Source: Opitutia bacterium UBA7350 (GTDB taxonomy: Bacteria > Verrucomicrobiota > Verrucomicrobiia > Opitutales > Coraliomargaritaceae). From it: a stretch of 64,000 nucleotides of DNA. The stretch's first letter is position 1; every line of letters begins with the position of its first letter. Below the pieces are notes generated by a model, which ran no database searches, was not told the origin of the DNA, and saw nothing but the letters and a program-made list of their open reading frames with translations. The stretch is taken from positions 1 to 64,000 of the forward strand of contig CATINC010000007.1 of NCBI GenBank assembly GCA_949524905.1. Reading direction: 5' to 3'. A program made the translations under genes and the position numbers. Shown here piece by piece: positions 1 through 8,631 of this stretch.

Positions 1-2114
1 AGGTCACCCGGCGAAAATATGTTCTTGGGGTCAATCAAACTACCTCGGTATAAGACCGAATCCACTGTTGCATTCTGAACGGAGGTTGCATCCGTGCCAA
101 AATAGATGCGCGCCTCGGTGCCTTCGCGTCCGATCAGGTAAATAAGGTCGCGATCGAGCGGCTGATCCACGGAGCCGGAGGATGGTATCGGCGTGGAGGC
201 CGAAGTAGGCTGGTAGCCGGGGATCCAGTAGCTCTCTGATCCATATTCATAGGCTCCGATATCCGGAGCCGTTCCGCTGAAAGCCGGCGTGATGCCGGAA
301 ACCGCGACCCCGGCATCAATGAGAGTCGAGCCGGGCCGAGGCCGAAAATCGCGTATGGAGGTATCGACTAGCTCATCCTTGATCTCCCGTCCATTTTCAA
401 GACCGTTACAATTATTGCTCACCGTTCCATTGATTGTCGCAAGCACGTTACGATCACCAGAAAGTGAATTGGCGGCATTGTTTTGAGTAATTGTTCCGAA
501 ATTTCCACCTCCTGGTGTGTCGTTTCGGTTAGAGTCATCTAAAACAATGATATCATTCAAGGGGTCGCTATCAAAACCCAAATTGTTATAAACGAAATGA
601 TACTCACCCTTCACCATTAAGGCACCTTTACAGCGCCAGGAAACATTATGGTGCATCGTTCCATTGTCGCCCCAAACAGTCGGCGGTATCGGGGCATCAA
701 AACGAGCACCATATTGAGGCGAATCAGAGGCCCAATTATAGCGGATGAAGCAACCCGGCTGCGAGGGATTGGTAATGTGTATGGCAGAGCCATCATCCTG
801 AATGAGGCCAAAACGATAAAAGCGATTGTACTCGACCAAGGGCGGTAACATACCGCTATCGGTATTGGCATAAAAATTCATTACCTGTGACGCACCCGTG
901 TGATGCACGGTGTTGCGCACAAATTGTGCATTTGAACCGCGCATGTAAATCGTCGCCATCAAAAAAGGAATCTCGGAAGCCGACCAATCAATATAGCGAA
1001 AAAGACAGTTCTCGATTCGATTGTCTTGGCCATTCATTTCAATGGCATGACTGTCAGCATATTTGAAAATTGAGTTTTTCACCGTGCAGCTCGAGGAACG
1101 ATGGCTCCCAATCTGCATCATTTCTGCGGCATCTGGAGTGGTCGTGATCCCCAACATACGCTTGGAGCAACTTGGATACAACAGTTCGCAATTATCCACT
1201 ATAATATTTGTGGACTCATAAAATTTGAAGGTCGTCCCAAAAAAATCGAGCCCCTCTAAGGTGAGATAGGAAGAATTCGTAACATCGAAGGCATAACTTT
1301 GCGTTTTACCACGAATCTCACCGCTCGGAGTTCCGCCTCCGGGAGCATGTAGATAAAGTGTTTTTGTATCGGTGTCAAAAAACCACTCCTTCTCAACGTC
1401 AAGTAAGTTGAGCTTACAGCTAACATAGTAGTAATGATTCCTTGAAATATAGAGATCCGCCAGGTCGTAGGTAAAGGTATTCGATCCCGCAGTATGGCTA
1501 GTGATACTTCGGGTCCAGCTTTTCCAACTCCCCACATCCAGCACTGCAATCGCTCCGGTGAGATCCAAATTTGTCGCCGCTAAATCAATCCCATCATGAG
1601 GTTCATCTACCAAAACCCCATTGCTCGAGGCAGACTCATTACCCCATGCCCAATAATTCCAATCAAACACACTGTTGTCGTCCAGGCTGGCATTGGGCCA
1701 ACGAGCGGGCATCATAAGTGCCCCGTCCACGTAAAGTTGCCAAATATCTGTATTCAGGGTGGTCTTGTATATATTGCCGGAGTGTAAGGTCCATGCCGAT
1801 GCTCCGAGATCTGAGAGCGCTTGAGAGCCGTCTAAGGTGACGGTTTCATTACTGTAGTTGGTAAAGGTAATCGGAAGGCTCGAAGTCCCGTGCAAGTCGT
1901 CGATTACGGTGTTTTGATAATAACTACCCCCACGAATGTAGCAGGTATCACCTGGGCTCAGAACCGTGGCGGCATGCTGTATCGTTGCAAAGGGAGCCAA
2001 GAGCGTGCCTGCATTTGAATCGCTCCCATCGGTTGCAACATAATAATCTGCAGCATCGAGATGGGCTCCCAAACAAAGGCAAGCGCAGGTAGTTACAATT
2101 CGACTTAAATTCAT
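1..2114 (-). CDS. Secreted right-handed beta-helix protein, 3' end beyond the left edge
   Basis: An uninterrupted minus-strand frame of 704 codons starts at an ATG and runs off the window, so the C-terminus is missing. Residues 1-20 look like a Sec signal peptide. Residues about 23-65 hold a DUF1565-type start (YYVATDGSDSNAG, then PFATIQHAA and PGDTCYIRGG). The middle is rich in short Asn/Gly-bearing strands typical of parallel beta-helix polysaccharide-active enzymes (pectate-lyase fold). Near the visible end APDIGAYEYG and YWIPGYQP mark a boundary before an FN3-like module. The gene on the other side of the first fucosidase (6084-8483) shares the same order of motifs, so the two are homologues. 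Likely an extracellular or periplasmic glycan lyase or glycosidase; beta-helix families such as GH141 fit the fucosidase setting, but the family is not certain. It follows the PEP-CTERM gene on the same strand, separated by that gene's terminator. Confidence 0.82.
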   Translation of the reverse strand, partial: MNLSRIVTTCACLCLGAHLDAADYYVATDGSDSNAGTLLAPFATIQHAATVLSPGDTCYIRGGSYYQNTVIDDLHGTSSLPITFTNYSNETVTLDGSQALSDLGASAWTLHSGNIYKTTLNTDIWQLYVDGALMMPARWPNASLDDNSVFDWNYWAWGNESASSNGVLVDEPHDGIDLAATNLDLTGAIAVLDVGSWKSWTRSITSHTAGSNTFTYDLADLYISRNHYYYVSCKLNLLDVEKEWFFDTDTKTLYLHAPGGGTPSGEIRGKTQSYAFDVTNSSYLTLEGLDFFGTTFKFYESTNIIVDNCELLYPSCSKRMLGITTTPDAAEMMQIGSHRSSSCTVKNSIFKYADSHAIEMNGQDNRIENCLFRYIDWSASEIPFLMATIYMRGSNAQFVRNTVHHTGASQVMNFYANTDSGMLPPLVEYNRFYRFGLIQDDGSAIHITNPSQPGCFIRYNWASDSPQYGARFDAPIPPTVWGDNGTMHHNVSWRCKGALMVKGEYHFVYNNLGFDSDPLNDIIVLDDSNRNDTPGGGNFGTITQNNAANSLSGDRNVLATINGTVSNNCNGLENGREIKDELVDTSIRDFRPRPGSTLIDAGVAVSGITPAFSGTAPDIGAYEYGSESYWIPGYQPTSASTPIPSSGSVDQPLDRDLIYLIGREGTEARIYFGTDATSVQNATVDSVLYRGSLIDPKNIFSPGD

Positions 2115-2131
2115 AGGGTATCGGAGTCTTC

Positions 2132-2177
2132 AAAAAAAATGGGCTCCTACACTGTGAATAAGACAGTAAAGGAGCCC
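2132..2177 (-). terminator. Rho-independent terminator after the PEP-CTERM gene
   Basis: On the minus strand GGGCTCCTTTACTGT pairs with ACAGTGTAGGAGCCC, leaving a 7-base loop and two central mismatches, and is followed after one A by a run of eight T. It lies 36 bases past the stop of the PEP-CTERM gene and just before the beta-helix start, so the two genes are probably separate transcripts. Confidence 0.8.
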
Positions 2178-2212
2178 GTAAGTTTTAAAAAAACCTAAAC
2201 TAAATTTCGTAT

Positions 2213-3286
2213 TTATGCTTTGTTTCTGCGGGTACGGAAGTGCCAAATGCCGGCTAGTAATGCGACACCAAAGATACCCAGATTTGAAGCCTCAGGTACT
2301 GCAGCCGTCGCCCAGACACCGGTATTACCACCAGTTGCATCGTAACCATAGTTCAAGGTATACCCATTTAGGGAAATCTGTTTGAGTTGTTCCGTATAAA
2401 CACTGCTGAAAGCACTGTCGTCCACTAAACCACCGACCACGCTTACGGTCGCTAAACCATTGGTTCCATCAGTGCCAAAATATTGATCTAATTTTCCTAC
2501 GCGACTTCCATTTAAAACCATAGTAGCTTCGCTGATTTCAAATGCCATGTTAGCACTGCCAGCTCCCCAATCAAAAAAGCCACCGGTAACATTGAGTTGG
2601 CCAGAGCTCAATCTGAGATTCGACGAGCCGTTGGCAGTATGAGAGAGCTTGAGTCCGTTAGCAAGATTGACCGTACCTCCATTCACATGAAGTGTACCAC
2701 TACCGGTGTGCCCAAGATAAAATTGACCACTGGTACCGGTGTAATTCAATGTCCCGCCATTAACCGTAACCGTTGCCGTAGAGCTTCCGGAACTGTAATT
2801 AGAGGCGGTGGCTATGTAGGCATTTGAACTGACTGACAATGAACCATCGTTAATAATTACGTTTCCAGTCACATCATTTGCATTGGAAGCTTGTGCCTTG
2901 TTGGCAACATACAGTGTAGTGATAGTGTGCGTTCCATCGTTCACATTCAATGTACCATTAGAAGCACTGGTGTCAGAACCAAGCGAATAACCAATTTCGG
3001 TACGATTAGAGGAGTAATTAGATCCTGTATTGAAGTTAACAGTGGTGGTAGCTCCGGTACCGGTATTTTGCCCCACGCGCAATTGATCCGTTGCGCCGGC
3101 GCTTGAGAGGTTTGTAGTCGCTCCTTGTCGGACCGTTGCAATGTCAGCACTGGTAGGCGCGCCGTTATTCCAGTTGGCGTCATCAGCAAAATCATTGCTG
3201 ACACTACCTTGCCAAAGTGTATTGGTTCCATATGCAGATAGTGCACCAAGCAGTGCAAATGAGGTGATTAGTGATAGGTTTTTCAT
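2213..3286 (-). CDS. PEP-CTERM sorted surface protein with beta-solenoid repeats
   Basis: 357 aa. Residues 1-20 are a signal peptide (start MKNLSLITSF). The body is Thr/Ser/Asn/Gly rich, with imperfect repeats containing VNDGTHT, VNGGTLNYTG and VNGGTVNLANG, as in autotransporter-associated or pectin-lyase-like beta-solenoids. The last about 28 residues form a PEP-CTERM sorting signal: VPEA, a hydrophobic stretch, and a basic tail RTRRNKA. In this family the tail is recognised by an exosortase, which releases or anchors the protein at the surface; no exosortase gene is in the window. No catalytic motif is visible, so a structural or glycan-binding surface role is inferred. It has its own terminator and sits inside the carbohydrate locus. 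No Shine-Dalgarno sequence precedes the ATG. Confidence 0.85.
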   Translation of the reverse strand: MKNLSLITSFALLGALSAYGTNTLWQGSVSNDFADDANWNNGAPTSADIATVRQGATTNLSSAGATDQLRVGQNTGTGATTTVNFNTGSNYSSNRTEIGYSLGSDTSASNGTLNVNDGTHTITTLYVANKAQASNANDVTGNVIINDGSLSVSSNAYIATASNYSSGSSTATVTVNGGTLNYTGTSGQFYLGHTGSGTLHVNGGTVNLANGLKLSHTANGSSNLRLSSGQLNVTGGFFDWGAGSANMAFEISEATMVLNGSRVGKLDQYFGTDGTNGLATVSVVGGLVDDSAFSSVYTEQLKQISLNGYTLNYGYDATGGNTGVWATAAVPEASNLGIFGVALLAGIWHFRTRRNKA

Positions 3287-3439
3287 AACTAAGTGGGGTT
3301 TGTAGAAAATTTAAGTTATATCTAAAGTTAGAATTTAAAAATTTATTACAAATATTGATTTTTTGCAATACACACATTTAGGTGTAATCACCGAATTCTT
3401 TCGCAAGTCATTCATTTATAATTTTTTATAAAATCGATA

Positions 3440-4213
3440 TTATAAAATTCCCAATTTCAGCGCCTTGGCAACTGCAGCAGAGGCATTATTTACGTTAAAA
3501 CGATCATAAATCATGCGGGTGTGCATGGCTACCGTGTGGTAGGATAAATTCAAGCGATCTGCGATTTCCTTCTTCTGTAGACCTTTAGATAAGAAGCGCA
3601 AAACATCCATCTGTCGCTGTGTGAGTTCCGATTCATCCTGAGATTCCTGTTGCTGGCTTGATCTCAGAGCTTTCGCTAAATACTTCACCACTTTTGGGTC
3701 AATTACTATTCCGCCTAGAATGACCTCTCGAACCGATTCGCAAATAAAATCCAAATTATTACGCTTAGAGATGTAACCACAAGCGCCCTGCTTGATAGCC
3801 TCCAAAACTTGGCTCTCCTCTTCAGAAAAGGTTAACATGATAATTCGTCCCTTCGGGAAAACTTTCAAGAGCTTGGAAACTGCATTCGTGTTTTTCGAAC
3901 CAATGGCGTTGAAATCCATAAGGATGATACACTCATCTAAGACCGCTCGTTTACCTGAATTACTTTCTTTTATGAGTGCTTCATAGTCCTGATAGGTTGT
4001 GAGTGTTTTAAATAATTGTAATTTACTAAACACTCCTCGCAGATTTTCTCGATAGCGCGCATCATGAATTACAATAGCGAGCGATAGCTTGTTCAGCTTC
4101 TTTTTTCTATCGACCCTGCGACCAGTTTGCGTCCGGGTTGATGGCTTTTGGGCACTCGTTTGCATGTGTGACATTCTTTTGTTCCGACGTAGTTCTCCGC
4201 GCTTACTATTCAA
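3440..4213 (-). CDS. NarL/FixJ-type response regulator (REC + LuxR HTH)
   Basis: 257 aa from a TTG codon that overlaps the end of the fucosidase gene by 8 bases; an in-frame ATG at 4174 (MSHMQTS) is a good alternative start. After a basic 40-residue tail comes a receiver domain at about 43-175 with phosphoacceptor Asp100 (ILMD), the conserved Lys150 (GYISK) and an acidic pocket where the usual Asp-Asp pair is His50-Asp51. A LuxR helix-turn-helix fills about 195-257 (ELTQRQMDVLRFLSKG). No sensor kinase is adjacent. Its overlap with the fucosidase suggests translational coupling and a role in controlling this glycan locus; that role is inferred from position. The retained Asp argues that phosphorylation is still possible. 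Confidence 0.88.
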   Translation of the reverse strand: MNSKRGELRRNKRMSHMQTSAQKPSTRTQTGRRVDRKKKLNKLSLAIVIHDARYRENLRGVFSKLQLFKTLTTYQDYEALIKESNSGKRAVLDECIILMDFNAIGSKNTNAVSKLLKVFPKGRIIMLTFSEEESQVLEAIKQGACGYISKRNNLDFICESVREVILGGIVIDPKVVKYLAKALRSSQQQESQDESELTQRQMDVLRFLSKGLQKKEIADRLNLSYHTVAMHTRMIYDRFNVNNASAAVAKALKLGIL

Positions 4214-5699
4214 AACTAATTTTCAAAGCGTACGCGTACTCACAGGGCTTCTTTTCAGGAAAATATACCTGCAAGCCATCCCCATGGTTTTCCCATTTCA
4301 AATCTCCGGTATGCCCCAACATTTCAACCTGCGTGATCTTACCAATCCGAGTATTGGTCTCCACGAGATTTGGAAAGACAACTGGTTTGCGCTTGGCATT
4401 TGGCCAAGCCAGCACAAATGCGTATAGGTGTTCCCCTTTTGTGGTGTAGCGGAAATCACGCGATCCCATCGGCGACTTCAGATCATGGTGCCCAATCTCA
4501 TTTCTGCCCTCTCCGTGCATGTACCAAGGGCGCGTTCCGTAAATCGCTTCACCATTCACCTCAAACCATTTACCCACATTCCGAAGGAGGGCGGTCGCTT
4601 CACGATCGAGGGTACCGTCCGCTTTAATGGGAATATTCAATAACATATTGCCGTTCTTCGAAACGATATCGATTAATTTATCTACTACCAGATCCGGTGT
4701 CATGTAGGGCGAACCCGCCTTGTAGCCCCACGAACCAATAGAGTCATCGGTTTGCCAGGGATCCTTTAATATGCTACTCGCTTTGCCTCGCTCATAATCT
4801 AATGTCGCGATCCCGTCTGCGTAGAGACCCTGCCAGGGTCGTTCCTTGATGCACATAACACCTTCCGGGCGCTGATTATAAAAGTGCGAAATCACCTCCA
4901 TGCCCGACTTACCCGCATCACTTCCGCGAAAGGGTACCGCACAGTCGAAATACAGGTGGTCTGGTTCATAATCATCGATCAATTGTTGGATGCGCTTAAC
5001 CCAAAGCTTTCGCCAGGATTCCGGCGCATCAAACGGAGCCCGAGGGTGGGTGCTCTGTCCGTCATTTGGGGGATACAAGCCCTTGCCCTCACCCGCTGCG
5101 CCATCGTACGGAACACCTGCCATAGGGCCGCTGCTGTCCGACTGGTTCGCTACATTCAACCAACTGTAGGTGCGTGACAGGTGCGTGGTTACCCCAAAGC
5201 GCAAGCCTGCCTTGAGAGTCGCTTCGCGCCACATCCCAATTAAATCCTTTTTGGGGCCCATCTTGACTGCATTCCATTGGTGGTGTGTTGAATCCCACAG
5301 GTCGAAATTATCGTGATGCACTGCACACGGCGTGAAATATTTTGCGCCCGCCTGTTTAAAAAGAGCTAACAACGCATCCGGATCAAAGCGTTCTGCTTTC
5401 CAAAGCGGGATAAAATCCTTATAACCGAACTCAGATGGATGTCCGTAAGTCTTTACATGGTGCGCATATTCCGGACGTGACTCGAGGTAGAGATTTCGCG
5501 CATACCATTCTCCTTGCTCCGCTACCGAGTATGCCCCCCAGTGCAAATAGATACCAAATTTTGCATCGCGAAACCATTCGGGGCAATTGTAGCCCTTAAG
5601 GGATTCTACAGTGGGCTTGAATTGAGCACTTTCTGTTGAAGTCATCGCTGCAACAGTCGCAGCAGATGCACATACGAGTAGGGGTATTAATCTGTACAT
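4206..5699 (-). CDS. Secreted GH29 alpha-L-fucosidase
   Basis: 497 aa with a short N-terminal signal peptide, so periplasmic or exported. GH29 features: PEWFRDAKFGIYLHWGAYSV near the start of the barrel, HHDNFDLW at about 128-135, and FD at 251-252 after EPDHLY, where Asp252 is the expected nucleophile. The family cleaves terminal alpha-L-fucose with retention. The length is normal for a catalytic barrel plus a small C-terminal beta domain. It is only distantly similar to the second fucosidase in this window (8632-10173), so the two may act on different linkages or sulfation states. It is first in a likely two-gene unit with the overlapping response regulator. A possible minus-strand promoter (TTTAAA, 16 bases, TATTAT) lies just upstream. 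Confidence 0.92.
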   Translation of the reverse strand: MYRLIPLLVCASAATVAAMTSTESAQFKPTVESLKGYNCPEWFRDAKFGIYLHWGAYSVAEQGEWYARNLYLESRPEYAHHVKTYGHPSEFGYKDFIPLWKAERFDPDALLALFKQAGAKYFTPCAVHHDNFDLWDSTHHQWNAVKMGPKKDLIGMWREATLKAGLRFGVTTHLSRTYSWLNVANQSDSSGPMAGVPYDGAAGEGKGLYPPNDGQSTHPRAPFDAPESWRKLWVKRIQQLIDDYEPDHLYFDCAVPFRGSDAGKSGMEVISHFYNQRPEGVMCIKERPWQGLYADGIATLDYERGKASSILKDPWQTDDSIGSWGYKAGSPYMTPDLVVDKLIDIVSKNGNMLLNIPIKADGTLDREATALLRNVGKWFEVNGEAIYGTRPWYMHGEGRNEIGHHDLKSPMGSRDFRYTTKGEHLYAFVLAWPNAKRKPVVFPNLVETNTRIGKITQVEMLGHTGDLKWENHGDGLQVYFPEKKPCEYAYALKISFE

Positions 5700-6083
5700 A
5701 GTAAATCCTAGTTCGGTATAATAGCGGATTTTTCAAATCTTTAAATACTCAAAGGATGCCTAATGATGGACAAATAATACCCCATATCCGAGGTGAGCTT
5801 CATCCCTAACGAGCAAATTAAGCGGCTCAGGCAAAAAGTACCGATGCACACGGACATAAGCAAAAAGCTTATCCCCAAAATCAATACTACCGATGCATCG
5901 GATTACTTTAGCAGCTTAAAAAAGCACCACGTAATATCATATGAAACCATCGAATGGATTTTGCAAACATCTGTGCTCACTTTTCAAATTTTGCATAGAC
6001 TAAAGCTTTCAAATTTGTCTTAGCCTTGAACCTTTCTCAAAGATAAATTCTTAGCTAAGTTCTGCATTCATAAATTTACTTAT
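5700..6083. other. Intergenic region between divergent glycan genes
   Basis: This 384-base AT-rich gap separates the first fucosidase (leftward) from the beta-helix gene (rightward) and must carry both promoters. A GTG-initiated frame of 76 codons exists here on the plus strand, but its composition and lack of motifs do not support a gene. A 6-base inverted repeat, TTCATA/TATGAA, spans the start codon of the rightward gene. I see no clear operator. Confidence 0.5.
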
Positions 6084-8483
6084 ATGAAAAATATCTCCAG
6101 CACCCTCGTTCTTGGACTCATTCTGTGCAATATGATTTGCGCCGGAAGTCAGGTCATTCACGTCGCCACTGAAGGCTCCGATTCAAACTCCGGCGATGCT
6201 ACTTCACCCTTTAAAACTATCAGAACCGCGCTTAAGGCTGCCAAACCCGGTGACATAATCGAGCTCGCCCCTGGAATTTACCGCGAGACCATCGAGCTTC
6301 GCAACAAGCATAACCTGACCCTGCGTGCCGCTCAACCCGGCACCGTGCAGGTAAACGTCAGTAGCGCCTTGCCGAAAAAATGGAAATTGGGGGCCCGCGA
6401 TATTTGGTCACAAAAACTGAAATACAACATTTGGCAGCTTTTCTCCGGGAATCGTTTAGTTTATCTTGCACGATGGCCCGATGCCACATTTGAGGATGGT
6501 AAGATTTGGCGCATGATGGAAAGTTGTCGCTCAACTGATGGCGGATACAACCAACGCAGAGGAAGCTGGGACGGGAAAACGCAAATTGGCGTAGTTTATG
6601 ATGACCGTTTTCACAAACCGGCCGTACCCGGTTTTACCGAAGGCGACTCCCGATATGTACATGATCCTAGCATTACCTTTGACGATCAACCGCCCTCACT
6701 CGCCAGCACTGGAATTGACTTCACTGGCGCACTGGCAGTTCTCAATCTCGGCCACTGGTTGACCTATACTCAACCTATTGTTTCCCATGCCGCTGGAAGC
6801 GACCATTTCTCGTATAGCACTAAGCTCATTGGGCACGAACAGAGCGCACTCAATCACTTCAAAAAACGCTACGCCTCCTATCATATTCTGGGTCTCCCCA
6901 CCCTTGATCAAAGCAATGAGTGGTGGTTTGATGCCAAAACTCGTACCGTATATTTTAAACCAGAAGCGGGCGTAAATCCAAATACCCTGGACCTCCGAGG
7001 ACGCACCGTCGATTTTGCAGTAAAATTAACAGCCTGTTCCTTCATCCATTTTGAGAATATCGATTTTTTTGCAGGTGGCTTTTCGCTGAATCAAACCGAA
7101 GACTCCGGTTTTAAGACCTGTCGTTTTGATTACCCAGCAACCCATAAATTTTTGCTGAATGCCTTTCAATGGTTCGCAAATCACAACCCTGATTCCAGCC
7201 CAAATAAAATGTCGAGTTTCCATGGCGGGGCTCGTAATTATTTTTTGAATTCGATCGTTAACCGCAGCAATGCCCCCATCGCCTTTGTCAGCGATGCCTC
7301 TCGTGTTGAAAACTCTCTCTTCACCGACATCGAATGGCAGGTAAATTCAAACGGCGGATCCGGCTCGGTCATGATTGGCAAAAACGGTATCTTCCGAAGA
7401 AACACGGTACAACGCGCAGGCAACTGTGAAGGCGTACGTGCAATTGATAAAGGAGCCGTCATTGAACTCAACCGCATTACCGATGTCGGCAACTTACAGC
7501 ACGACGGTGCTGCTATTAATGTCGGCACCACAAAACACGCGGGCACCCGAATTGCCTATAACTGGACTCATGACACCAATCGCCAGGGACTACGCTTTGA
7601 CTACCACGGCGAAAAGGTTTTTCAACCCGATGGTAAAATCTATGGCGATGGCGTCTATATGTACAACGTGAGTTGGAACACTATGATCAACCAAGTTAAA
7701 GGGGATCGCCATCTCGTCCTGAACAACACTGTGGTAAACTGCTCCCGTTACCCAAACCCTGAAAAAGAACAAGTGACCCTAGCCATTCAAGGCTTCCGCT
7801 CCATGCACGGAATTATGGGTAATATGAGCAGCCTCATACGCAATAACATCGCCACCATTAAAAATCGTTCATGGAACCTTGATGCTACCATACGCCCAGG
7901 CTGGCGTAAAAGCGATGGTTACATGCCCCCGTTGGCATCTCAAATTCCGGGCCAGGCAGATCACAATATCCTTACACCCGGAGCAAGCAACCAATACCTG
8001 CGCGATCCTAAAAACCATGACTTCCGCCCCCGCGCCAACTCCCCGCTCGTCGATGCCGGCGCGACCGTGAGCCAAGTTGATCTGCCCAGCGAAATTTCGA
8101 ATTTCACCCAACAGCACACCCTTGGCAAGGCCCCTGACATTGGCGCCTATGAATTCGGTGACGCCCGCTACTGGATTCCGGGTCGCAAAGACTCCGTAGC
8201 TTCCACTCCCGTGCCCAAAAATCATGGCATCGAGGTACCCTTAGATGCCGACCTCATGTTTCTAGAAGCCTATCAGGCCACTGAGCACCGCGTCCTCTTT
8301 GGAACCCACCCCGATGCCCTTGTTTCTATTGCCCGGCCTAAGGACTTAAAAAGCAATATCATTACACCCCCTACCCTCGAACCAAGCACCCATTACTACT
8401 GGCGAGTTGATGCAAAGGACTCTACCAATTCTAAAAGATGGCGCATCGGAAAGGTTTGGCACTTTACAACCGCTGCTCAGTAA
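6084..8483 (+). CDS. Secreted right-handed beta-helix glycan-active protein
   Basis: 799 aa with a signal peptide at 1-20. A DUF1565-like N-terminal module at about 24-75 (HVATEGSDSNSGD, then PGDIIELAPGIYRE) opens a long parallel beta-helix region with repeated RNNIA/LNNTVVN/YNWTHDTN-type turns. At about 680-700 APDIGAYEFG and YWIPGRKD close the helix, followed by an FN3-like C-terminal module ending in HYYWRVDAKD and VWHFTT. Such proteins are polysaccharide lyases or glycosidases; GH141 and related families are candidates because the neighbours are fucosidases and a sulfatase. It is a homologue of the partial gene at the left edge. Catalytic residues cannot be named from sequence alone. Confidence 0.82.
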   Translation: MKNISSTLVLGLILCNMICAGSQVIHVATEGSDSNSGDATSPFKTIRTALKAAKPGDIIELAPGIYRETIELRNKHNLTLRAAQPGTVQVNVSSALPKKWKLGARDIWSQKLKYNIWQLFSGNRLVYLARWPDATFEDGKIWRMMESCRSTDGGYNQRRGSWDGKTQIGVVYDDRFHKPAVPGFTEGDSRYVHDPSITFDDQPPSLASTGIDFTGALAVLNLGHWLTYTQPIVSHAAGSDHFSYSTKLIGHEQSALNHFKKRYASYHILGLPTLDQSNEWWFDAKTRTVYFKPEAGVNPNTLDLRGRTVDFAVKLTACSFIHFENIDFFAGGFSLNQTEDSGFKTCRFDYPATHKFLLNAFQWFANHNPDSSPNKMSSFHGGARNYFLNSIVNRSNAPIAFVSDASRVENSLFTDIEWQVNSNGGSGSVMIGKNGIFRRNTVQRAGNCEGVRAIDKGAVIELNRITDVGNLQHDGAAINVGTTKHAGTRIAYNWTHDTNRQGLRFDYHGEKVFQPDGKIYGDGVYMYNVSWNTMINQVKGDRHLVLNNTVVNCSRYPNPEKEQVTLAIQGFRSMHGIMGNMSSLIRNNIATIKNRSWNLDATIRPGWRKSDGYMPPLASQIPGQADHNILTPGASNQYLRDPKNHDFRPRANSPLVDAGATVSQVDLPSEISNFTQQHTLGKAPDIGAYEFGDARYWIPGRKDSVASTPVPKNHGIEVPLDADLMFLEAYQATEHRVLFGTHPDALVSIARPKDLKSNIITPPTLEPSTHYYWRVDAKDSTNSKRWRIGKVWHFTTAAQ

Positions 8484-8576
8484 AAGAAAAAAACACCCTG
8501 CTCTAACCTGCCCTAAAACAAGATCCACTTTTGCCATGCTTCGGGTCATTATATCTATTCAAAAAAATATCCCGCC

Positions 8577-8604
8577 TTGGCATGCTTAGAACAGACTTTA
8601 TTAT
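8577..8604 (+). promoter_or_regulatory. Possible sigma-70-type promoter before fucosidase 2
   Basis: TTGGCA, a 16-base spacer and TATTAT lie 28 bases before the fucosidase ATG. The -35 element sits inside one of two near-identical 11-mers, TTGCCATGCTT (8531) and TTGGCATGCTT (8577), which could be a regulator site. Prediction by eye only. Confidence 0.35.
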
Positions 8605-8631
8605 AAAATCTTTCTGCATCCCGTTCCCAAT

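Noticed and set aside
5793-6023. 76-codon GTG frame in the divergent intergenic region
   Set aside because: No motif, AT-driven composition and it covers the region that must hold both promoters.
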